Positions 17,437 through 26,846 of a stretch of 64,000 nt of DNA are shown in pieces. The notes under the pieces are model-generated. The model had not been told where the DNA came from. It searched no databases and saw only the letters and a list, made by a program, of their open reading frames with translations. The first letter of the stretch is position 1. The number at the start of each line of letters is the position of its first letter. Source of the DNA: Peribacillus sp. Bi96 (GTDB lineage Bacteria > Bacillota > Bacilli > Bacillales > DSM-1321); contig NZ_CAKKLV010000008.1 of NCBI RefSeq assembly GCF_918698115.1, positions 1 through 64,000 of the forward strand, given 5' to 3'. The position numbers were made by a program, and so were the translations under genes.

Positions 17437-18612
17437 ATGCTTACACTTATAAAAAATGGGGAGATTTATGGTCCGGAATATATGGGTCAAAAAGATATCC
17501 TCTTGGTTGGAAAGCAAATTGGGTTCATTAAGGACACGATTGATGTACCTGCCAACTTCGTTGAATTGGAAGTGATTGATGCGAGGGGGCAAATCGTAGT
17601 TCCGGGCTTTATAGATGCTCACGTACATATTATAGGCGGAGGTGGGGAAGGTGGCTTTAAAACGAGGACACCTGAAATCCAATTAACAGATGCCACTCTA
17701 GCAGGTATAACGACATTAGTCGGGGTCATCGGGACAGATGGAACGACAAGGACGATGCTAGCACTGTTAGCTAAAGCAAGATCGCTTGAAGAAGAAGGGA
17801 TTAGCTGCTTCGTTCAGACTGGTTCATATCAAGTTCCAGTCAAGACGTTAACAGGAAAGATTGAAGATGATTTGATTCTTGTGGATAAAATTATCGGTGT
17901 GGGCGAAATTGCCATTGCCGATCATCGTTCATCGCAGCCGACAGCGGCTGAACTTGCTAAGCTAGCCTCACAGGCACGTAATGGAGGGCTGTTATCAGGA
18001 AAAAGCGGTGTCGTGAACATTCATGTGGGTGACAGTCAAAATCATTTGCAGGTAATTGAAGATGTAGTCGAAACAACGGAAATACCGATTACACAGTTTT
18101 ACCCCACACATATAAATCGAAATCCTCATTTATTCAGTGCAGGGCTAGAATTTGCAAAAAAAGGGGGGTATATTGATTTTACGACGAGCACGATCAGAAA
18201 ATTTCTTGAAGAAGGGGAAGTGAAAGCAAGTACAGCAATCAAAAGGGCACTTGAAGAAGGTGTTGATATCAGGCAGATCACTTTAACTTCAGATGGACAA
18301 GCCAGCTTGCCTGATTTCGATGGCAACGGGAACCTGCGCGGTTTGAACATTGGTACATGCATGTCTTTATATGATTCTGTTGTAGATGCGATTCTCGAGG
18401 ATGGAGTGACAATTGCCGATGCCATACGAGTTGTGACGGAAAATCCTGCGAGTATTTTAAAACTTGAAAAAAAGGGACGGCTAGAGGTAGGAAGGGACGC
18501 CGATATCATCATAATGAAGCAGCCAACGTTAGAAATAGATTGCGTAATCGCGATGGGCCAAATCATGGTCAAAGGTGGTGAAGCGGTTGTGAAAGGAACA
18601 TTTGAAAAATAG
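17437..18612 (+). CDS. iadA: Isoaspartyl dipeptidase (beta-aspartyl peptidase)
   Basis: A 391-residue binuclear zinc amidohydrolase, the same length as E. coli IadA (390). It cleaves the isopeptide bond of beta-aspartyl dipeptides from aged proteins. Metal ligands are visible: VPGFIDAHVHIIGGGGEGG (HxH on strand 1), the VGEIAIADHRSSQP region (family catalytic segment), NIHVGD and FYPTHINR (histidines), and TLTSDGQASLP (the aspartate). The bridging residue in this family is a glutamate in VGEI. The ATG at 17437 follows GAAGGGAGAAGGA; an ATG 18 bases earlier is part of that ribosome site. Stands alone between an HPr-like gene and a lipoprotein gene. Confidence 0.93.
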   Translation: MLTLIKNGEIYGPEYMGQKDILLVGKQIGFIKDTIDVPANFVELEVIDARGQIVVPGFIDAHVHIIGGGGEGGFKTRTPEIQLTDATLAGITTLVGVIGTDGTTRTMLALLAKARSLEEEGISCFVQTGSYQVPVKTLTGKIEDDLILVDKIIGVGEIAIADHRSSQPTAAELAKLASQARNGGLLSGKSGVVNIHVGDSQNHLQVIEDVVETTEIPITQFYPTHINRNPHLFSAGLEFAKKGGYIDFTTSTIRKFLEEGEVKASTAIKRALEEGVDIRQITLTSDGQASLPDFDGNGNLRGLNIGTCMSLYDSVVDAILEDGVTIADAIRVVTENPASILKLEKKGRLEVGRDADIIIMKQPTLEIDCVIAMGQIMVKGGEAVVKGTFEK

Positions 18613-18804
18613 ATTTTTCTCATATTGTAAGTGGAAAAAAGGTAATGAAGTTCTTTTAGTAAGATAAGACCATGATGCGGAATATGGTCGGTGCCGTTTC
18701 AGAGTCCCGTAATTCTCAATAAGAAATAAAAAAAGACTCATTATTATAATATCGAATTCCCTTCTGGGGAATAAATCAATCAAAGTCACAATAATTTAAC
18801 ACCT

Positions 18805-18834
18805 AAAAAGCATCGGTTCCATCACCGATGCTTT
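18805..18834. terminator. Bidirectional terminator between iadA and the lipoprotein gene
   Basis: Stem aaagcatcggt with accgatgcttt around a six-base loop, flanked by A-run and T-containing tail. Confidence 0.8.
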
Positions 18835-18879
18835 ACTGTTTTTATTTGTTTTTAATCAATTTAAATAGCAAAGTTTTAA

Positions 18880-19449
18880 CTATTTCTTTTTTAAGTTAAA
18901 TCGAGTTATTTCTTTACCATCTATAATTACTATTAGCGAAGCATCTAAAGCATTATCCTTAAGTTTTTTTAACTTCTCGTTTGATGGAACTCTTAGAGGA
19001 ACTTGAGGGTTTTCTTCACTTACACCCAAATCGAAAGTGAAAATGTATTTCCCATTTTTATTGGGCTGGATTTCCCCATAAAAAGAATTTCCATAGCCTA
19101 CACCCGTTCCAACATATGAAGAGGGTTTAAAAATATTAAAACCCACTGTTTCTTTGGAGATAGCCACTAATTTATCATTTGGTTCCATTTTTACTTGTAA
19201 TCCCTTATCACCCATTCCCCCCCTTTTTTTATTGCCGTTATTTTTAATTTCAAATTCATAATATAACGTCGTCGGTACAAGCTCCTGCCCCTTTTTATCA
19301 CCTTCCGTTATACCAATTGCACCAACCTTGCTCTTATCATTGACAATATCAACTCTTGAACTTACTAGTTCTAAAGATGGTTTAGTCGAGCAAGCCGTTA
19401 AAAGAGCAAAAAATAAAAGTAAGCCCATAAGCATAAAAAACCGTTTCAT
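18880..19449 (-). CDS. Hypothetical lipoprotein
   Basis: A 189-residue exported lipoprotein with a basic-hydrophobic signal and lipobox LTAC (cysteine at residue 20). The mature part has a beta-rich look: LVPTTLYYEFEIKNNGNKKRGG, a glycine/tyrosine segment SSYVGTGVGYGNSFYGEI, and a final strand SLIVIIDGKEITRFNLKKK. No known domain is obvious; the build recalls immunoglobulin-like extracellular domains. The ATG at 19449 follows AAAAGGGGAA. Its DNA is more AT-rich than the neighbours, consistent with an accessory gene. Confidence 0.75.
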   Translation of the reverse strand: MKRFFMLMGLLLFFALLTACSTKPSLELVSSRVDIVNDKSKVGAIGITEGDKKGQELVPTTLYYEFEIKNNGNKKRGGMGDKGLQVKMEPNDKLVAISKETVGFNIFKPSSYVGTGVGYGNSFYGEIQPNKNGKYIFTFDLGVSEENPQVPLRVPSNEKLKKLKDNALDASLIVIIDGKEITRFNLKKK

Positions 19450-20205
19450 TTTGAATTCCCCTTTTAATCCAACTATCCTTATATTTTATCATAATATTTC
19501 CATATTTTAGAAAATATCCTAATTACAATAGATCCCCAATTTCCTTTGGCTGCATTTTTTAGCATATATTTCAGATATGCTTAAGTAAGAACAGCATATC
19601 TATAAAATCATAAACAAACACGCACAGAATACCTGTGTACAATATCTATTGTAAGAGTATATTTTTATCCGAAAATTAATCCTATTTTTGATGCTTTTAT
19701 TGTGAAATTGGCTCTAAATCAATAAAAAATGACCTATCTGATTTTGTGATTCATATGCATTTTGATTGTTGTGTCCCTATCAAGGGAACCGGTTATTTTT
19801 TGGTTCGATCCAGGTTTCGGATGATGAAAGGGAGATACTTATTTCATTCATTGGGGCACCCCCAGGGTAAATGTGATTAGCAGCAATCAAACTATATCCA
19901 ATATTTTTTAGTCAATTATATGATTTTATTTAAAATTTTCCTATTGATGGGGCCTGTTTTCAAAATGAAGGCGAAGTATAAGGAAACATATTCAAAATAA
20001 AGGAAATATGCAAAAAATTCATTCTAATTAACATATTATTAAAATCTTGGATGTATTATCCTTTTATATAAGGAAATGTAGTTTATGAAACAGCATTCAT
20101 TCACAGACATAATAGACCAACGAAAAATTTTTGGGCTGTTATTTCATGACTGTTAAAATCCTCGGTAAGTTTGCGAAACAAATCTATCTTAAGGGGAGAA
20201 ATGAA
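19450..20205. other. Long intergenic region upstream of the dehydrogenase operon
   Basis: About 755 bases without a supported gene. It must hold the promoters of both the leftward lipoprotein and the rightward four-gene operon. I searched for a sigma-54 -24/-12 element (as used by aco and bkd operons) and found none with correct spacing. A perfect palindrome lies at 19638-19653 (separate entry). Confidence 0.4.
19638..19653. promoter_or_regulatory. Perfect 7-2-7 palindrome, candidate operator
   Basis: TACAATA-TC-TATTGTA, fully symmetrical, between divergent transcription units and about 550 bases before the E1-alpha start. The length and symmetry suit a dimeric regulator, but it could also be chance in AT-rich DNA. 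Confidence 0.35.
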
Positions 20206-21318
20206 ATGGAAAAGACGGGAAACCCAATAATGAAAGCGCATTCAAGTGGAGTTGAACCGGAAATGTTTCAAGTATTGACTCCTGAAGGAGAAATCGTTGA
20301 AACGATTGATCCGAAAATCGATAAATCACTGATGTTAAAAATGTATGAGAGCATGCTTTTGCTCAGAACATTTGACCGTAAATCAATTAATCTTCAGCGT
20401 CAGGGGAGAATGGGAACTTATGCACCTTTCGAAGGACAGGAAGCATCACAAGTAGGTAGCGCTTTAGCTTTGTCGGCAGGAGATTGGATGTTTCCCACAT
20501 ACCGTGATCATGGAGCGGCAATCATTCATGGGCAGGAGCTGTATCGTGTTTTCCTATACTGGATGGCGCATTTTGAGGGTTCAATATGTCCTGAAGGAAA
20601 AAGAATAATGCCACCTAGTGTTCCCATTGCCACACAAATGGTTCATGCGGTAGGAACGGCTTGGGCAAGTAAGTTAAAAGGGGAAAAGAATGTAAGCATT
20701 GCTTATTTTGGCGATGGTGCCACTTCAGAAGGGGACTTTCATGAGGCTCTGAATTTTGCAGGCGTTTATAAAACCCCAACTATCTTTTTCTGTCAAAATA
20801 ATGGCTACGCGATCAGTGTGCCTTTTAATAAACAATCAGCATCCAAAACGATATCCCAGCGGGCGGCTGCTTATGACATCCCTGGGGTTCGAGTGGATGG
20901 AAATGATATCTTCGCAGTTTGGCTGACTGTAAAGGAAGCTGTCGAAAGAGCGCTAAAAGGTGAAGGACCTACTTTAATTGAAGCCATTACCTTTCGATAT
21001 GGTGCCCACACTACTGCTGACAATCCGGCCATATATCGTGAGCAGGACGAAATATCAACATTCTGGAGGGAAAACCGCGATCCGATTACCCGACTTAAAA
21101 AGTTTTTGATAAAAGAGGGTTACTGGAATGATGAGCAGGAAGAAATGGTGTTAAAACAGTTCAACGAACAGATTGATGCTCACCTCCAAAAAGCGGAAGC
21201 TTATCCGAAATCCAACCCGCTCGAAATGTTTAACCATGTATATGCAAATGAGTCGTGGCATCTAAAGGAACAACAGCAGGAGTTGGAACAAATCTTAAAG
21301 AAAGGTGTGAATAAATAA
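20206..21318 (+). CDS. pdhA: 2-Oxoacid (pyruvate) dehydrogenase E1 component, alpha subunit
   Basis: A 370-residue thiamine-diphosphate-dependent subunit. The ThDP/magnesium motif is FGDGATSEGDFHEALNFAGVYKTP followed by FFCQNNGYAIS; the phosphorylation-loop-like RYGAHTTADNP segment is also typical. Together with the next gene it decarboxylates a 2-oxoacid and loads the acyl group on the E2 lipoate. The N-terminal extension, the length and MPPSVPIATQMVHAVGTAWA look more like Gram-positive PdhA than BkdAA or AcoA, but the substrate is not proven. I start it at the ATG at 20206 (AAGGGGAG seven bases before); the frame is open to 20131 without a ribosome site. The stop overlaps the next ATG (TAATG). 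Confidence 0.85.
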   Translation: MEKTGNPIMKAHSSGVEPEMFQVLTPEGEIVETIDPKIDKSLMLKMYESMLLLRTFDRKSINLQRQGRMGTYAPFEGQEASQVGSALALSAGDWMFPTYRDHGAAIIHGQELYRVFLYWMAHFEGSICPEGKRIMPPSVPIATQMVHAVGTAWASKLKGEKNVSIAYFGDGATSEGDFHEALNFAGVYKTPTIFFCQNNGYAISVPFNKQSASKTISQRAAAYDIPGVRVDGNDIFAVWLTVKEAVERALKGEGPTLIEAITFRYGAHTTADNPAIYREQDEISTFWRENRDPITRLKKFLIKEGYWNDEQEEMVLKQFNEQIDAHLQKAEAYPKSNPLEMFNHVYANESWHLKEQQQELEQILKKGVNK

Positions 21319-22301
21319 TGGGCAAAAGTTTAACGATGCTCCAGGCTATTACGGAAGCGATGGACCAGAAGCTTGGTCAGGATGATCGCGTGATGATCAT
21401 GGGCGAGGATATTGGAGTGAATGGCGGAGTTTTCCGAGCGACGGAAGGACTTTATGAAAAGCATGGGAAAGATCGAGTTGTGGATACACCATTGGCTGAG
21501 TCTGGAATCATCGGATCTGCCATTGGTTTAGCCCTTAATGGAATGTTACCGATAGTGGAAATTCAATTTCTCGCCTTTATTTACCCAGGATTCGAGCAGC
21601 TCGTATCCCATGCTGCCCGTATGAGATACCGAACGCGTGGGCAATTTGGGGTGCCCCTCGTAATCCGTACGCCATATGGTGCCGGGATCAGAGGTCCTGA
21701 GCTACACTCCGAAAGTGTTGAAACCTTTTTTGCCCATACTCCAGGATTAAAGGTGGTTGCGCCTAGTAATCCATATGACGCAAAAGGGCTCCTCATTTCT
21801 GCGATTGAAGATCCTGATCCGGTAGTCTTTTTGGAACCTACTAAATTGTATCGGGCTTTTAAGGAAGAAGTTCCCGAAGAAATGTACCGAATACCGATTG
21901 GTCAGGCAAAAGTGGTCCAGGAGGGAAGCGACCTGACCATTTTTGCCTGGGGGGCTATGTTAAGGGAGGCGTTGAACGCCGCGAAAAAGATCGAAAACGA
22001 AAAAGGCTGGAAGTGTGAAGTGGTCGATCTTCGAACTTTATACCCTCTAGATCGGGATACGATCGTACAATCCATTAAAAAGACCGGGCGTGCATTAATC
22101 GTCCATGAAGCCCATAAGACTGCTGGATTAGGTGCGGAGATTATCTCCATCATTAATGATGAAGCTCTTATTTACCTGAAAGCGCCGATTAAGCGTGTCA
22201 CTGGATTTGATGTTCCGGTACCGCCGTTTTCTATAGAAGATCATTATCTACCGACTGTTGAACGTGTAAAACAAGGGATAACGGACACGATTACATTCTA
22301 A
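21318..22301 (+). CDS. 2-Oxoacid (pyruvate) dehydrogenase E1 component, beta subunit
   Basis: A 327-residue partner of the preceding subunit, forming the alpha2beta2 E1 enzyme. Residues about 1-180 are the pyrimidine-binding transketolase domain (MGEDIGVNGGVFRATEGL, TPLAESGIIGSAIGLALNG, with the catalytic glutamate in VVDTPLAE). Residues about 195-320 are the C-terminal transketolase domain. HSESVETFFAHTPGLKVVAPSNPYDAKGLL is a strong family signature. Its ATG shares a base with the upstream stop, which points to translational coupling. Standard length. Confidence 0.9.
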   Translation: MGKSLTMLQAITEAMDQKLGQDDRVMIMGEDIGVNGGVFRATEGLYEKHGKDRVVDTPLAESGIIGSAIGLALNGMLPIVEIQFLAFIYPGFEQLVSHAARMRYRTRGQFGVPLVIRTPYGAGIRGPELHSESVETFFAHTPGLKVVAPSNPYDAKGLLISAIEDPDPVVFLEPTKLYRAFKEEVPEEMYRIPIGQAKVVQEGSDLTIFAWGAMLREALNAAKKIENEKGWKCEVVDLRTLYPLDRDTIVQSIKKTGRALIVHEAHKTAGLGAEIISIINDEALIYLKAPIKRVTGFDVPVPPFSIEDHYLPTVERVKQGITDTITF

Positions 22302-22333
22302 ATGATGATATTAAGGGAGAAGGAGGAAGACGC

Positions 22334-23614
22334 ATGATCGAATTTAAACTTCCTGATGTAGGGGAAGGAATGCATGAAGGAGAAATCATCCAATGGCTCA
22401 TCAAAGAAGGGGATGCAGTAGCGCAGGACCAACCCATCGTTGAAGTGCAAACGGATAAAGTCAATGCGGAATTGACTGCCCCAACAACGGGAGTGGTCAA
22501 GAAAATACTTTTTTCCGAAGGGGATATTGTGGAAGTGGGGACCACTATTTTCACCATTCAAGAAGAGAATGAAATGTATGTACCGGAAAATGACAGTATG
22601 GAAGAGGATATCCCGGACGGGCAATCTGGAAATGTAAAAGGAATGGCAGAGCATATTACAAGCAAACCGGTTTTTGAAGCAGGGCGCGTTTTGGCTACCC
22701 CATTCGTTCGTCAAATGGCGAGGGAAATGAAGGTTGATATCCAGCAGGTAAAAGGTTCTGGGCCTGCAGGACGAATAATTGAAAGCGACTTGCAAAAGTT
22801 TAAAGAAAATAATTCGATTACACGCGAAAATGCCCATCACAAAGATGACAGGATTCTTCAGGAGAAGGATCCTATGAAGAATGCCGATCAGGCAAAAGGA
22901 ACGGAAAATGAGTGGGAAGAGCGCATTCTGCTTAAGGGAATTCGTAAAAAAATAGCTGAACATATGGTAAAGTCTGTTTCGACCATTCCTCATGTAACCC
23001 ATGTTGATGAATTGGAAATGGATCGATTGAAGGAATTGAAAGATCAATTAAAGGCATATTCCGATGACAAGGATATTAAATTGACCTTTTTACCGTTTTT
23101 TGTTAAAGCCATTGTCATCGCCTTAAAGGAGTTTAAAACATTAAACGCTTCAATTGATGAAAAGACAAATGAAATCATCTTGAAGAATTATTATCATATT
23201 GGAATTGCGACGAATACAAACGAGGGGCTCATTGTTCCTGTCATAAAACATGCAGATCAAAAAACGATTTTCCAACTAGCAGATGAAATCAGGCAGTTGG
23301 CCACCCAAGCCCGTGAAGGGAAATTGAGCATAAATCAAATTACAGGCAGTACATTTACCATAAGCAATGTTGGACCGATTGGAGGGATGCATGCGACCCC
23401 GATCATTAATTATCCCGAAGCGGCCATATTAGCGTTGCATAAAATGGAACCGCGCATGGTCGTTCGCGATTTGGAAGGTGTTATTCGTTTAATGATGAAT
23501 ATGTCTTTATCTTTCGATCATCGTTTAATTGATGGTGTAACAGCGGTGCATTTTACAAATCGGATCAAGGAACTACTGGAAAATCCAATTCGTTTAGTTG
23601 TGGAGATGAGATAA
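22334..23614 (+). CDS. Dihydrolipoamide acyltransferase (E2) of the 2-oxoacid dehydrogenase complex
   Basis: A 426-residue E2 core protein. Residues 1-76 form a single lipoyl domain with the modified lysine at K42 (EVQTDKVNAEL). Residues about 118-155 form the peripheral subunit-binding domain (ATPFVRQMAREMKVDIQQVKG, then SGPAGRIIESDL). After an acidic/basic linker, residues about 195-426 are the catalytic domain with His396 in SLSFDHRLIDG. It carries acyl groups from E1 to CoA. AGAAGGAGGA precedes the ATG at 22334. One lipoyl domain is the usual number in Gram-positive E2 proteins. Confidence 0.92.
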   Translation: MIEFKLPDVGEGMHEGEIIQWLIKEGDAVAQDQPIVEVQTDKVNAELTAPTTGVVKKILFSEGDIVEVGTTIFTIQEENEMYVPENDSMEEDIPDGQSGNVKGMAEHITSKPVFEAGRVLATPFVRQMAREMKVDIQQVKGSGPAGRIIESDLQKFKENNSITRENAHHKDDRILQEKDPMKNADQAKGTENEWEERILLKGIRKKIAEHMVKSVSTIPHVTHVDELEMDRLKELKDQLKAYSDDKDIKLTFLPFFVKAIVIALKEFKTLNASIDEKTNEIILKNYYHIGIATNTNEGLIVPVIKHADQKTIFQLADEIRQLATQAREGKLSINQITGSTFTISNVGPIGGMHATPIINYPEAAILALHKMEPRMVVRDLEGVIRLMMNMSLSFDHRLIDGVTAVHFTNRIKELLENPIRLVVEMR

Positions 23615-25039
23615 ATGGTAGTAGGGGAAGTTGCTGTAGAAACGGATGTTATCATCATTGGAGGTGGTCCGGGAGGATATGCTGCGGCTATCCGCCTCGG
23701 ACAGTTAGGGAAATCAGTCGTTCTAGTTGAAAAGGATAAGCTGGGTGGTGTTTGCCTCAATAGGGGCTGTATACCTTCTAAGGCTTTAATACACACAGCT
23801 GACCAATTCCATCGGCTTAATGATTTGGGAAAAATGGGAATCAGGCTATCTCAAGAAAGAACCACTATGGACTTTAAAATTTGGCAGGATTGGAAAGAGG
23901 GCATCATTTCTCAGTTGAACCAAGGCATTGCCCATTTGTGTAAAGAAAATGGAGTGACAGTTGTTAAAGGTCAAGCAACCTTTTTATCTGACGACCGTAT
24001 CGGGGTCGAAACCGATGGGGATTTTGAAACCTACAAGTTTGAACAGGCAATTATTGCGACGGGTTCCAGACCATTCGTTCCATCATTCATTAAAGTGGAT
24101 GGAGAATATATTTTGGATTCAACAACATCTTTGCAGCTTCAGGAAGTCCCATCCAGCTTGTCGATCATTGGCGGAGGTTATATCGGTATCGAATTGGGTA
24201 TGGCATTTGCAAAGTTAGGAGCTAAAGTGACCATCATTGAAATGGCCGACCGCATTCTTCCACAAGTTGCCGAAAATCTTGTCAAGGAAGTATCCCGTAA
24301 TGCCAAGAAACTTGGGATGATTATTAAAACATCCGCTAAGGTAGAAAAGGCGAGTGTAGTGGATGGTCAAGTGCATCTGCATGTTTCCTCCGAAAAACAT
24401 GGGGCGGAAGTGGTCGTGAGCGAAAAGGCGATGGTAACAATCGGCAGGATTCCTAACACAGAAGAGATTGGTCTGAGCAGGGCTGGCGTTACTGTGGACG
24501 AAAAAGGCCATATAGTAGTAGATATGGAATGCCGTACAAATGTGCCGCACATCTTCGCCATCGGCGACATTACGCCTGGTCCCGCTCTTGCTCATCGAGC
24601 GTCTAAGCAGGGAATTGTTGCAGCGGAAGTAATAGGGGGGCTGCCAAGTGCCATGGACTCAGCTTTTGTACCTTATGTAATCTTCTCGGAACCGCAAATA
24701 GCAGGAGTTGGTTTAAGCCGTGAAGAAGCTGAGCAGCAGGGATACGGCGTCAAGTCGGGAAAATTCCCGTTCAGTGCCAACGGAAGGGCGCTTGCAACGA
24801 ATGAAACAGAAGGATTTGCTGAAGTGATCGTAGATGCCAAAAGCCACATATTGCTGGGCATGCATATGGTAGGTGCTGATGCTTCCAACCTTATCGGTGA
24901 AGGCATTCTCGCCCTTGAGCTGTCAGCACGGGTTGAAGATATAGCCCTCAGTATGCATCCTCATCCAACTTTGACGGAGGGGTGGATGGAAGCGGCGGAG
25001 GCAGTTTTGGGACATGCGATCCACATCGTTAATAAGTAA
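23615..25039 (+). CDS. lpdA: Dihydrolipoamide dehydrogenase (E3)
   Basis: A 474-residue flavoprotein disulfide reductase, the fourth gene of the operon, which reoxidises the E2 lipoate with NAD+. The FAD-binding GGGPGGYAAAIRLGQLG motif is at about residues 15-31, the redox disulfide is Cys47/Cys52 in GGVCLNRGCIPSKAL, the NAD motif GGGYIGIELG is at about 187-196, and the C-terminal active-site pair lies in MHPHPTLTE. The start ATG lies one base after the stop of E2, with GGAGATGAG as a modest ribosome site, suggesting coupling. Full family length. Confidence 0.93.
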   Translation: MVVGEVAVETDVIIIGGGPGGYAAAIRLGQLGKSVVLVEKDKLGGVCLNRGCIPSKALIHTADQFHRLNDLGKMGIRLSQERTTMDFKIWQDWKEGIISQLNQGIAHLCKENGVTVVKGQATFLSDDRIGVETDGDFETYKFEQAIIATGSRPFVPSFIKVDGEYILDSTTSLQLQEVPSSLSIIGGGYIGIELGMAFAKLGAKVTIIEMADRILPQVAENLVKEVSRNAKKLGMIIKTSAKVEKASVVDGQVHLHVSSEKHGAEVVVSEKAMVTIGRIPNTEEIGLSRAGVTVDEKGHIVVDMECRTNVPHIFAIGDITPGPALAHRASKQGIVAAEVIGGLPSAMDSAFVPYVIFSEPQIAGVGLSREEAEQQGYGVKSGKFPFSANGRALATNETEGFAEVIVDAKSHILLGMHMVGADASNLIGEGILALELSARVEDIALSMHPHPTLTEGWMEAAEAVLGHAIHIVNK

Positions 25040-25064
25040 GATCACGGGGAAGAAGTAAACTCAT

Positions 25065-25086
25065 GGGGATTACAAATGTAGTCCCC
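25065..25086 (+). terminator. Hairpin after the dehydrogenase operon
   Basis: Nine-base-pair stem GGGGATTAC/GTAGTCCCC with an AAAT loop 26 bases past the E3 stop. There is no true T-run, so it may be a weak terminator or an RNA-stabilising hairpin. The remaining 280 bases before the permease gene contain no T-box or other leader that I can recognise. Confidence 0.45.
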
Positions 25087-25371
25087 AATTGGAATGTTCT
25101 ATTTTAATAGATAGAGATGAAAATAATGGTCATGGGTCCCCGTAAGGAAAGGCCCCGTTTATTCCACCCAGGAACTGTACAAGCTTGCAATGTCCTTTTG
25201 TAAAACTAATGGCATATTGTTCTAATTTTATCTTGTTGAAGAATGCCATGCAACTTCAACTTCTATAGCTTAACGGTTGATGAAAATCTAACTATCAAGT
25301 CGCCATTCAACCATTGGTTTGGAGTGATGGATTTTTCAATTAAAAATTATGGAATGAAGGAGGCGGATGTA

Positions 25372-26748
25372 ATGGAATCAAATGGGGGGGCACTGCAAAA
25401 AAGATTGTTGCCGCGACATATTAGCATGATGGCAATGGGCGGGGCAATAGGCACTGGGATTTTTAAAGGAAGTGCCGAAACCATATCATTAGCAGGACCA
25501 GGAGTCATTTTCACTTATTTGTTTGCAGGACTATTACTTCTTGTAGTGATGGGAGCTATAGCAGAGATGGCGATCGTCTATCCAAATACGAATATGAAGG
25601 GTTTCGTTCAGAAAGCATTCGGTAAGCGCAGTTCCTTCATTATAGGCTGGATGTATTGTTTCATGTGGCTGTCCGTATGTGTCATTGAGATAGTGGTGGC
25701 TGGAAGCTTCTTGCAGTATTGGTTCCCAGCGATTCCACTATGGATATTAAGTTTAGGGTGCGCTGCCTTGATCATTGGGGTTAACATGATGAATGTTAAA
25801 AATTATGGGGAATTCGAATTTTGGTTTGCTGGCATTAAGATTACAATGATCATCTTATTCATTATCTTGGGAGCCTGCATCTTATTTGGGGCCATCCCAA
25901 GCGGCGGAACTAATTATCTGGAAAACTTCACAGGGCACGGAGGGTTTTTCCCTAATGGGTGGATGTCCATCTTTTCGGCATTACTGATCGTTATGTTCTC
26001 ATATGGAGGTTCTGAGTTAATAGGTCTGACGGTAACGGAAGCAAAGGATGCAGAACGCATTTTACCGAAGGTCATTAAAAGCTATATTTGGAGAGTCGTA
26101 TTATTTTTCACCTTACCGATACTTGTAATCTGTGGTTTGATTCCTTGGAACGAGATCACCGACCAGGCAAGCCCCTTCGTCCAAGTTTTGTCAATGTCCG
26201 GCTTTCAGGGATCGGCACACATCATGAACTTCATTTTAATTACGGCCGTCTTATCTGCCGCTAACTCTGGAATATATGGGTGTACTCGGATGTTGCATTC
26301 TTTAGCGGCAGAAGGAGAAGCTCCCAAGTCGTTCGCTTATGTGTCAAAAAATGGCGTTCCGTTATATAGTTTAATGCTAAGTGCCATTGCATTGGTCGTC
26401 GGCTCCATGATTACATACGTTGCACAGGACAAGGCATTTACTTTATTAATGGCGTTTCCAGGTTTTGTGGTATCGCTTGTATGGATCAGCATTTGTTTAG
26501 CGCAGTTAAAACTTCGCCGTTCATATCCTAAAGCTCCGAGTTTTAAATTGTGGGGCTTTCCATATGTAACCTTCTTTGCAGTCATCACCTTAATCATCAT
26601 TTGTGTCACGTTCGTATTTAGTGAACAGAATCGGATCAGCATCATTGCCTGCCTTCTTGTGTTGGCTACATTGATCTCGATTTCGATCATTAAATTCAAA
26701 AGCGTGGATGAACAGGAAACAACGATCATAGAAAAAGAATCTTGTTGA
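25372..26748 (+). CDS. Amino acid permease (APC superfamily, AAT family)
   Basis: A 458-residue transporter with twelve hydrophobic segments. The family start LLPRHISMMAMGGAIGTGIF (substrate and sodium/proton-site region of helix 1) and the signature SYGGSELIGLTVTEAKDAER in helix 6 are clear. Members import a single amino acid with protons; likely relatives in Bacillus are YvbW, RocE and the aromatic or branched-chain permeases, and the substrate cannot be fixed here. I take the ATG at 25372, seven bases after AAGGAGGC; the frame is open 129 bases upstream without a ribosome site. Monocistronic, with a strong terminator. Confidence 0.9.
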   Translation: MESNGGALQKRLLPRHISMMAMGGAIGTGIFKGSAETISLAGPGVIFTYLFAGLLLLVVMGAIAEMAIVYPNTNMKGFVQKAFGKRSSFIIGWMYCFMWLSVCVIEIVVAGSFLQYWFPAIPLWILSLGCAALIIGVNMMNVKNYGEFEFWFAGIKITMIILFIILGACILFGAIPSGGTNYLENFTGHGGFFPNGWMSIFSALLIVMFSYGGSELIGLTVTEAKDAERILPKVIKSYIWRVVLFFTLPILVICGLIPWNEITDQASPFVQVLSMSGFQGSAHIMNFILITAVLSAANSGIYGCTRMLHSLAAEGEAPKSFAYVSKNGVPLYSLMLSAIALVVGSMITYVAQDKAFTLLMAFPGFVVSLVWISICLAQLKLRRSYPKAPSFKLWGFPYVTFFAVITLIIICVTFVFSEQNRISIIACLLVLATLISISIIKFKSVDEQETTIIEKESC

Positions 26749-26760
26749 ATAAATCCACGT

Positions 26761-26802
26761 AAAAGATACGACATGGGCAAAGGCGTCCATGTCGTATCTT
26801 TT
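26761..26802. terminator. Bidirectional terminator between permease and hisC-like gene
   Basis: Sixteen-base-pair perfect stem aaaagatacgacatgg with its complement around a ten-base loop, ending in TTTT on the plus strand. Confidence 0.9.
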
Positions 26803-26846
26803 ATCTATTAATAATCATCGTCATACTGCAACTTCGTTTCGATCGT

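Noticed and set aside
19450..20205. Sigma-54 (-24/-12) promoter for the dehydrogenase operon, as in aco and bkd operons.
   Set aside because: No GG-N10-GC pair with the right surroundings; the best candidate (TTGGCTGCATTTTTTAGCAT) has a spacing two bases too long.
22298..23047. A 249-codon open frame on the minus strand inside the E2 gene.
   Set aside because: It is the mirror of a strongly supported coding frame, has no ribosome site and no recognisable protein features.
25087..25371. T-box leader before the amino acid permease.
   Set aside because: No AGGGTGG-type T-box motif, specifier loop or terminator/antiterminator pair is visible.
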